DNA of 28,835 nucleotides from Puniceicoccales bacterium (GTDB taxonomy: Bacteria; Verrucomicrobiota; Verrucomicrobiia; Opitutales; JAIRKQ01), in assembly GCA_031273725.1 (NCBI GenBank), contig JAISRG010000077.1:1-28835 (forward strand). The letters are read 5' to 3'. The position numbers and the translations under genes are program-made. This document shows, piece after piece, positions 24,306 to 28,835 of this stretch. Below the pieces are notes generated by a model, which worked only from the letters and a program-made list of their open reading frames with translations, had not been told where the DNA came from and ran no database searches. The stretch's first letter is position 1; each line of letters opens with the position of its first letter.

Positions 24306-25172
24306 TCATAAAAAGTAGTTTTGCTGCTTTTCACTGATTGCCATGTTCAACTTTTTCATAACTTCTAGCATGTCTTCCCACACGACACGTTTGGCAGCAT
24401 TCGTATTGTTTCGCAACAGATATGACGGGTGAAATGTCACCATGAGCGGCGTATTCGCAAAGGCTGCCCATTTCCCACGCACATCACGCATGCGACGCGC
24501 CGGATCGTGGCCCAGTAACCCGCTAACTGCAGTTGCCCCCAAAGCAACGATTACCTTTGGCTGAACAATTTCAATTTGTGCTAGCAAATAGGGTAGGCAA
24601 AATTCCATTTCTTCCTGTGTCGGAGGCCGATTCCCAACCGTCGTTGGCATTTCCGGGCGCCAATTCATGATGTTTGCTATGTATACATCGTTGCGGGATA
24701 GCCCCATGGCCAAAATTATCTTTGTCAGCAATTGGCCAGCACGCCCAACAAATGGTTCTCCCACCGTCTCTTCATCTGCCCCGGGAGCCTCTCCACAAAA
24801 CAAAATATCCGCGTCGACATTTCCAACACCGAAAACGATCTTTTTCCCCGGCCGCACATGCTTTTTACATTCTTCACAATTTACGACTTTATTTTTCAAC
24901 CACTCACGACGCTCGAGTTTGCTGCCTTCGGGGAGGATGACCTTGGGTAAAGTTTTTGCTTCCGCTGTGTGATTTTTACAATCTTCCCCACGGCTAGCGG
25001 ACGATTGTTTCATGGGAGTTAAAATATTACCTGACCTATCTAAACCGACCAGCAAATGTTTTAGAGAAAATATGCTGTTTCTTGAAATTGGTAAATCGTA
25101 AAACCCCTCGCTTTTCAATGCTTGCAATTCCATTTCAAGCAACTCTAAAACTTTTTCATTGGAAAGTGCCAT
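24306..25172 (-). CDS. uracil-DNA glycosylase, family 4-like
   Basis: Removes uracil from DNA in base-excision repair. The 288 residues have a poorly conserved N-terminal 90, then the family 4 core: CGEAPGADEETVGEPFVGRA (126-145), NDVYIANIMNWRPE (about 171-184), CLPYLLAQIEIVQPKVIVAL, and active-site HPSYLLR with His248. Family 4 enzymes bind a [4Fe-4S] cluster with four Cys. Here Cys99, Cys102 and Cys202 are kept, but the third (KCRPP in many) is Trp181, a variant also seen in alphaproteobacterial relatives. Cys126 or Cys65 could substitute, or the cluster may differ. The gene starts two bases after the ruvB stop, so the two are co-transcribed. Confidence 0.9.
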   Translation of the reverse strand: MALSNEKVLELLEMELQALKSEGFYDLPISRNSIFSLKHLLVGLDRSGNILTPMKQSSASRGEDCKNHTAEAKTLPKVILPEGSKLERREWLKNKVVNCEECKKHVRPGKKIVFGVGNVDADILFCGEAPGADEETVGEPFVGRAGQLLTKIILAMGLSRNDVYIANIMNWRPEMPTTVGNRPPTQEEMEFCLPYLLAQIEIVQPKVIVALGATAVSGLLGHDPARRMRDVRGKWAAFANTPLMVTFHPSYLLRNNTNAAKRVVWEDMLEVMKKLNMAISEKQQNYFL

Positions 25173-25174
25173 GC

Positions 25175-26206
25175 CTAAATTTGAAAATGTTCCTGAATGA
25201 CCGTTTGCTCAAGCCCAACCTTTTTCCAACCTTTACTTGTTAGGACTCTCCCCTGGGCAGTCCTTTGGATATAACCTTCCGTTATTAAATATGGTTCGTG
25301 GACCTCTTCCACCGTTTGCAGATCTTCGCCTACTGCAACTGCAACGGTACCAAACCCAACGGGACCACCGGAATAGTTTTGTCCCATACATAAAAGGATC
25401 TTTTTATCCATTTCATCGAGCCCATCGACATCGATTTCCAGCATTTCAAGGGCAGCTTTTACAACATCTTTCCTTATGTTTGTAATAGCCTTTTGCTGTA
25501 CAAAATCACGGACAAATCGCAATAAATTATTCGCTATCCTTGGTGTTCCCCGAGACCTGCTTGCAATCTCATTTGCACAGTCGGGATTTATTTCAATGGA
25601 TAACAATTTCGCACTGCGGGTGACGATTTTTGCCAAAATTTCGTGGGGATAATAGTCCAAACGGGTTTGCAGCGTGAATCGACTCCTTAGGGGTGCACTG
25701 AGTAAGCCGGTCCTCGTCGTAGCTCCGACGAGCGTAAACGGCGGAAGGTTTAGGCTGACACTCCGAGCATTTGGCCCCTGGTCGATCATTATGTCGATGC
25801 GGAAATCTTCCATCGCAGAATACAAATATTCTTCAACGGTTTTAGGCACCCGATGTATTTCGTCGATGAATAAAATATCGCATGCTTCCAGGCTCGTCAA
25901 TAAACCGGCCAAATCTCCAGCTTTTTCAATTACCGGACCGGATGTCACACGAATATTACTTCCCATTTCCTGGCCCAAAATCATAGCGAGGGTAGTTTTC
26001 CCAAGCCCGGGAGGCCCACTTAGCAAAATATGACTCAGGGCTTCACCGCGTTTTTTCGCTGCCCCCGTCATAATTTTCAAACGTTCGACGGTCTTTTCTT
26101 GGCCGACGAAATCTATAAAATCGGACGGCCTAAGGGAACTCTCAACGGCATCGTTTTGCGCATTGAGGCTTTGGGGAACAGTGTTGGATTTTATAACCTG
26201 GGGCAT
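25175..26206 (-). CDS. ruvB: Holliday junction helicase subunit RuvB
   Basis: RuvB is the hexameric AAA+ motor that, with RuvA, moves Holliday junctions during recombination repair. In 343 residues: N-terminal LRPSDFIDFVGQ (25-36), Walker A GPPGLGKTT (64-72), Walker B ILFIDEIHR (111-119), sensor 1 GATTRTG, the arginine-finger loop SAPLRSRF, and a C-terminal winged helix with GGPVGFGTVAVAVGED. Length is usual. ruvA and ruvC are not adjacent; udg follows two bases on. No clear ribosome site precedes the ATG. Confidence 0.97.
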   Translation of the reverse strand: MPQVIKSNTVPQSLNAQNDAVESSLRPSDFIDFVGQEKTVERLKIMTGAAKKRGEALSHILLSGPPGLGKTTLAMILGQEMGSNIRVTSGPVIEKAGDLAGLLTSLEACDILFIDEIHRVPKTVEEYLYSAMEDFRIDIMIDQGPNARSVSLNLPPFTLVGATTRTGLLSAPLRSRFTLQTRLDYYPHEILAKIVTRSAKLLSIEINPDCANEIASRSRGTPRIANNLLRFVRDFVQQKAITNIRKDVVKAALEMLEIDVDGLDEMDKKILLCMGQNYSGGPVGFGTVAVAVGEDLQTVEEVHEPYLITEGYIQRTAQGRVLTSKGWKKVGLEQTVIQEHFQI

Positions 26207-26455
26207 ACTCTAATAACCATAATCCAATCTGGTACTTATTTTTCGTAAGTCAAAAATTTTTAACCGATACTACAATGAATTAGGTTAACATAATGCCATA
26301 GTTAAGGTTAAGAGCCGAGGAAAGTCTACCGTGAAAATTGGAAGTATGACGCAATCCATTGAAAAATGCTAGCTATATCTTCTTTGCCAACCCTCCAATC
26401 CCTCCTCCTTTCGCTTTTGTAAAGACTTTTTTTCCTTTGCTAGGGTGGAAAATTT
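26207..26455. other. intergenic region between ruvB and tRNA-Leu
   Basis: No gene is seen in these 249 bases. It should contain the ruvB promoter (minus strand) and the end of the tRNA-Leu transcript. On the minus strand, after the tRNA, the sequence is A-rich and no T-tailed hairpin is evident. Confidence 0.4.
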
Positions 26456-26540
26456 TGGTGCTCAGGAGGGGATTCGAACCCCTATACCTTGCGATACTGC
26501 CGCCTGAAGACAGCGTGTCTACCAATTTCACCACCTGAGC
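26456..26540 (-). tRNA. tRNA-Leu, anticodon CAG
   Basis: A class II tRNA of 85 bases with encoded CCA (26456-26458). Acceptor stem GCTCAGG pairs with CCTGAGC. The anticodon stem CTGTC/GGCAG (one T-G pair) encloses TTCAGGC, giving CAG. Long variable arm and T-arm GGTTCGAATCC are present. It lies 45 bases downstream of birA on the same strand. Confidence 0.93.
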
Positions 26541-26585
26541 AAACCGGTGCCAATAAATAAAAAAGATATGTCATTTCATCAATGA

Positions 26586-27362
26586 CTAAATTCTATCATC
26601 GGTAGATATTTTTACGTTTCCCTGGGGAATTGTCACGTGTTTACTATCAGATAGTAAAACAATTAACTCGCCCAGTTCATTTATTCCGCCACCAGTACCT
26701 TTGATTTGAGAATTTTGTATTTCTACTGTAATATTTTTACCATACATACAATCAAAGGATCTCCATTTTTCGCAAAAATCTTTTGGATTAATTGTTTCAA
26801 ATCTCTCGATAATGCCAATGAGAGCACGGACCAAATTGATCGACACATCATCAAAATCTAATTTAACATTAACGGATTCCTGCAAACAGGATACTGGGTA
26901 TGGGCTATTATCTATCTTTGGAGTAACCAGCATATTAATTCCAATCCCAAGGACAGCCGAAATGATGTCGTGGTCATTTCGCACAACCTCCAAAAGCAAC
27001 CCTCCAATTTTCTTTGATTGAACGAGCATGTCGTTCGGCCACTTGATTTTTACATCGATGGAAAATGTATTTGATAACATTTCGCAGAGTTCAGTGGCGA
27101 CATATTGCGCAAAAATTGTCAGATGATTTCGCAATGTGTCAGTTATTTTTAAAGCATACGACAGGTATAGATTTCCGACAATATTTCCGATCCAGCGTCG
27201 TCCATGCTGGCCATATGAGGCTAGCTGTTGCTCCGCTAGTACAATGAATGGAGGTTGTTTCCCATTTTTCAACATTTCTTTGGCGTCCACGTTGGTACTC
27301 TGTGTTTGAGGTTTAAACAGCACCGGTATCGGAAAAGAGGTCTTTAAAACTTTGTCAAACAT
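26586..27362 (-). CDS. birA: biotin-protein ligase (class I BirA, no DNA-binding domain)
   Basis: Activates biotin as biotinoyl-AMP and attaches it to the carrier protein of acetyl-CoA carboxylase or similar enzymes. From ATG 27362 it has 258 residues with no N-terminal helix-turn-helix, so it cannot act as a bio operon repressor. TQSTNVDAKE (20-29) and KIKWPNDMLVQSKKIGGLLLE (about 105-125) are diagnostic, followed by VLGIGINM. The adenylate-binding loop, usually GRGRRG, reads SYGQHG (49-54), losing both arginines. A 47-residue C-terminal domain follows. The frame extends to a TTG at 27395, but the extra residues look non-homologous. Confidence 0.88.
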   Translation of the reverse strand: MFDKVLKTSFPIPVLFKPQTQSTNVDAKEMLKNGKQPPFIVLAEQQLASYGQHGRRWIGNIVGNLYLSYALKITDTLRNHLTIFAQYVATELCEMLSNTFSIDVKIKWPNDMLVQSKKIGGLLLEVVRNDHDIISAVLGIGINMLVTPKIDNSPYPVSCLQESVNVKLDFDDVSINLVRALIGIIERFETINPKDFCEKWRSFDCMYGKNITVEIQNSQIKGTGGGINELGELIVLLSDSKHVTIPQGNVKISTDDRI

Positions 27363-27555
27363 AGGTATAACGCGAATCGCAAAATGGGAGAGCAAAAGAG
27401 TAAAAAGATCCTAGGAAGGATTCCCAATGTTGTGAATTCTCTGTGCTTTTGCTATTTTTTTCCTTTTGTCTTGTCTCATATCTTTTCCCTATGAAGAAGT
27501 CTTACCATTTGCACTATAATTTTCGTCACGTCGAAATAGAAGAAAACGAACAAAA

Positions 27556-28176
27556 TTATCCAAAGAAAATTTGTTCTAACATTAAACAAAGCGTGTGATA
27601 TATTGGCAAATGTAGTTCCTGAATCTTAAAGGTTTCAGATTCGGGAGCCTTGATGCAAATATCACAATGCTGCGCAAGGTTACCTCCCGTTTCCCCTGTC
27701 AATCCAATAACGTTCATATTTTTTGCTTTAGCTACAATAGCTGCGAGAATAACATTCTTTGCGTTGCCTGAAGTTGAAATACACAAAAGAGTGTCTTTAT
27801 TCTTCCCAAGACCATAGGTTAATTGTGCAAAACAATACTGCGGATTGCAATCGTTAGCATAGGCAGTGTTGATCGCAACCATGTCCGGCAGAGAAATAGC
27901 CGGCAGAGCACCCTGCAAATTATCGGCAACATTATCTCCTATGACTTTTTTAATCTTTTCATCAACTTTTCGTTGAACACGAAAACTTTTCAGTAATTCG
28001 CCGGCCATATGGCCTGAATCCGAAGCACTGCCACCATTGCCACAAATTAGCAATTTACATTCATTCCTGAAAGAATTTGCGATTAAATCACAGGCACATT
28101 TGATGTCATCTTCGCAGGCCGCCAACTGGGGATACCTTTTTAAACAGTCAGATAGATAGTCATACATGTCTGGCAT
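27556..28176 (-). CDS. gmhA: phosphoheptose isomerase (sedoheptulose-7-phosphate isomerase)
   Basis: Converts sedoheptulose-7-phosphate to D-glycero-D-manno-heptose-7-phosphate, the first step to the ADP-heptose of the LPS inner core. The 206-residue SIS-domain protein has CGNGGSASDSGHMAGELLKS (45-64), the sugar-phosphate loop ISTSGNAKN (133-141) and QELHLPIYHTLC (186-197), with Gln186 and His194 at the positions of the catalytic Gln and His of E. coli GmhA. It is slightly longer than E. coli GmhA (192), through an insertion at about 66-90. It supports a Gram-negative outer membrane with heptose LPS. Other heptose genes are not adjacent. ATG 28176 has no ribosome site; an ATG three codons in is possible. 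Confidence 0.88.
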   Translation of the reverse strand: MPDMYDYLSDCLKRYPQLAACEDDIKCACDLIANSFRNECKLLICGNGGSASDSGHMAGELLKSFRVQRKVDEKIKKVIGDNVADNLQGALPAISLPDMVAINTAYANDCNPQYCFAQLTYGLGKNKDTLLCISTSGNAKNVILAAIVAKAKNMNVIGLTGETGGNLAQHCDICIKAPESETFKIQELHLPIYHTLCLMLEQIFFG

Positions 28177-28259
28177 AAGTAATTAATTTACCGTATCCCA
28201 CAACCATATTTTCCGCCCAATTTTTGTCAAAAAATCTTTTACTTTCACTCACAAAAAGC

Positions 28260-28287
28260 TTGCCAAAACAAAGGTATGAAATATTAC
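28260..28287 (+). promoter_or_regulatory. putative promoter of tRNA-Glu
   Basis: TTGCCA (28260-28265), 16-base spacer and TATTAC (28282-28287) would start transcription around 28294-28296, just before the tRNA at 28300. Both boxes are imperfect. Confidence 0.4.
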
Positions 28288-28299
28288 CTTGCAACGTTA

Positions 28300-28374
28300 G
28301 TCCCGTTCGTCTAGCGGTTAGGACTCAGGATTTTCATTCCTGCAACAGGGGTTCGATTCCCCTACGGGACGCCA
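28300..28374 (+). tRNA. tRNA-Glu, anticodon UUC
   Basis: A 75-base cloverleaf: acceptor GTCCCGT/ACGGGAC, anticodon stem CAGGA/TCCTG with loop TTTTCAT (anticodon TTC), T-arm AGGGG/CCCCT, discriminator G and encoded CCA (28372-28374). Confidence 0.95.
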
Positions 28375-28444
28375 GCTGTGCAAAGCGCATAAATACTGGC
28401 CCGGTTAGTGATAGGGGACCAGAAAAGCAGCATTATCAAAAACC

Positions 28445-28466
28445 ATAATCCCGCGATAATCCCGCA
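28445..28466. repeat. 11-bp tandem duplication
   Basis: ataatcccgcg (28445-28455) is followed directly by ataatcccgca (28456-28466), with 10 of 11 bases identical. It is non-coding. Confidence 0.75.
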
Positions 28467-28498
28467 AAATCCACACCGTCTACAATAACGCTAAAGAA

Positions 28499-28699
28499 AT
28501 GAGTAAGCGAAAAATGGTATCCGATGGAAAATTTTCTGAAGTATTGGAAATAAGGAAGGTAACTTGTGGAGAAACCCTAATAAGGCAAAGGTTCGAAGGA
28601 GTTGCCAGGTTCGAAAGAATTGCTAGAATCATCGGAAGCCAGGTGGCGCAAAGGAGCTTCTACCCTCACAAAATCAGATGGAAGAGGAAATTTCCGTAG
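28499..28699 (+). CDS. doubtful 66-residue basic ORF
   Basis: The product is rich in Arg and Lys and contains RFEGVARFERIA, produced by the 18-bp tandem repeat inside it. No ribosome site precedes the ATG and no family is recognised. It could be a remnant of a larger gene or chance. The repeat preserving the frame (18 is a multiple of three) is the only mild support. Confidence 0.2.
   Translation: MSKRKMVSDGKFSEVLEIRKVTCGETLIRQRFEGVARFERIARIIGSQVAQRSFYPHKIRWKRKFP
28589..28624. repeat. 18-bp imperfect tandem repeat
   Basis: aggttcgaaggagttgcc (28589-28606) and aggttcgaaagaattgct (28607-28624) agree at 15 of 18 positions. In the surrounding frame they give RFEGVA and RFERIA. Confidence 0.75.
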
Positions 28700-28835
28700 A
28701 TTGGCCGAGGACGCTGTAATATGGCGGCCATTCCGAGTTTGAGAAGGCTATAACAATGTCCCAGTGATTTGGAAAGTTTTTTTTAGCAAACTTTATGAAA
28801 TGGCCGAAGAAGACCATCAATGCATGGCAAACAGC

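Larger units (their letters stand above)
28375..28835. other. region right of tRNA-Glu without a convincing gene
   Basis: It holds an 11-bp tandem pair (28445-28466), a doubtful 66-codon ORF (28499-28699), an 18-bp imperfect tandem repeat (28589-28624), and an A/T hairpin (aaagttt/aaacttt, 28773-28794). An ATG at 28800 opens a frame that runs off the window edge (12 codons seen), so a gene could begin there. The zone next to a tRNA gene is a usual place for integrated or decayed DNA, but I see no integrase or att repeat. Confidence 0.45.

Noticed and set aside
26311..26330. RNase P RNA-like motif (gaggaaagtct)
   Set aside because: The 5' hallmark is only partly matched, the gap is about 250 bases (too short for a bacterial RNase P RNA), and no matching 3' P4 element was seen.
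1..28835. CRISPR array, toxin-antitoxin or defence genes
   Set aside because: No regularly spaced repeats and no ORF resembling cas, restriction, retron or toxin-antitoxin families was found.

Overview
The window is a 28.8-kb piece of A+T-rich bacterial chromosome from a Gram-negative, probably host-associated organism. The Gram-negative call rests on type III secretion (T3SS) genes and a phosphoheptose isomerase of the LPS heptose pathway. A pyruvate:ferredoxin oxidoreductase points to anaerobic or microaerobic carbon metabolism. The mix of a Ysc/Chlamydia-like T3SS block with otherwise ordinary genes suggests a member of the PVC group, perhaps Verrucomicrobiota of the Opitutales/Puniceicoccales type. 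That placement is inference only, because no rRNA is present.

Layout. 1-4919: end of an unidentified gene, a haloalkane-dehalogenase-like hydrolase, tRNA-Leu(UAG) and ndk on the minus strand, then a SulP anion transporter overlapping a prepilin peptidase. 5236-6181: a complete but dead IS630-family element with inverted ends and TA flanks, just upstream of an EamA exporter. 7183-9305: tRNA-Pro(CGG), then plsY-lysC on the minus strand with a one-base overlap. 9590-14448: a plus-strand T3SS operon in the Yersinia order yopN-tyeA-sycN-yscX-yscY-yscV, that is gatekeeper (in two ORFs), chaperone, SctX-like, SctY-like and SctV. 14701-17445: ABC ATPase plus a large solute-binding protein, with no permease. 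17503-28176: a long minus-strand run read as gmhA, birA, tRNA-Leu(CAG), ruvB, udg, argS, a DAACS symporter and nifJ. 28300-28374: tRNA-Glu(UUC), followed by about 460 bases with no convincing gene.

How the genes work together. The T3SS block encodes the part of the machine that decides when and what to secrete: the export gate SctV, its SctX/SctY partners, and the gatekeeper with its chaperone. Needle, ring and ATPase genes must lie elsewhere, so the T3SS genes are dispersed. The minus-strand half is mostly housekeeping (translation, recombination and repair, biotin attachment, LPS sugar, pyruvate oxidation).

Most worth a second look: the gatekeeper split inside its HrpJ domain, with a roughly 35-codon spacer and an A8 run; the presence of SctX/SctY-like genes in a possibly non-proteobacterial T3SS; the twice-broken IS630 transposase with an intact A9 frameshift site; the dyad upstream of the T3SS operon; and the contrast between a strong Shine-Dalgarno site in the IS and near-absent ones before most housekeeping genes.
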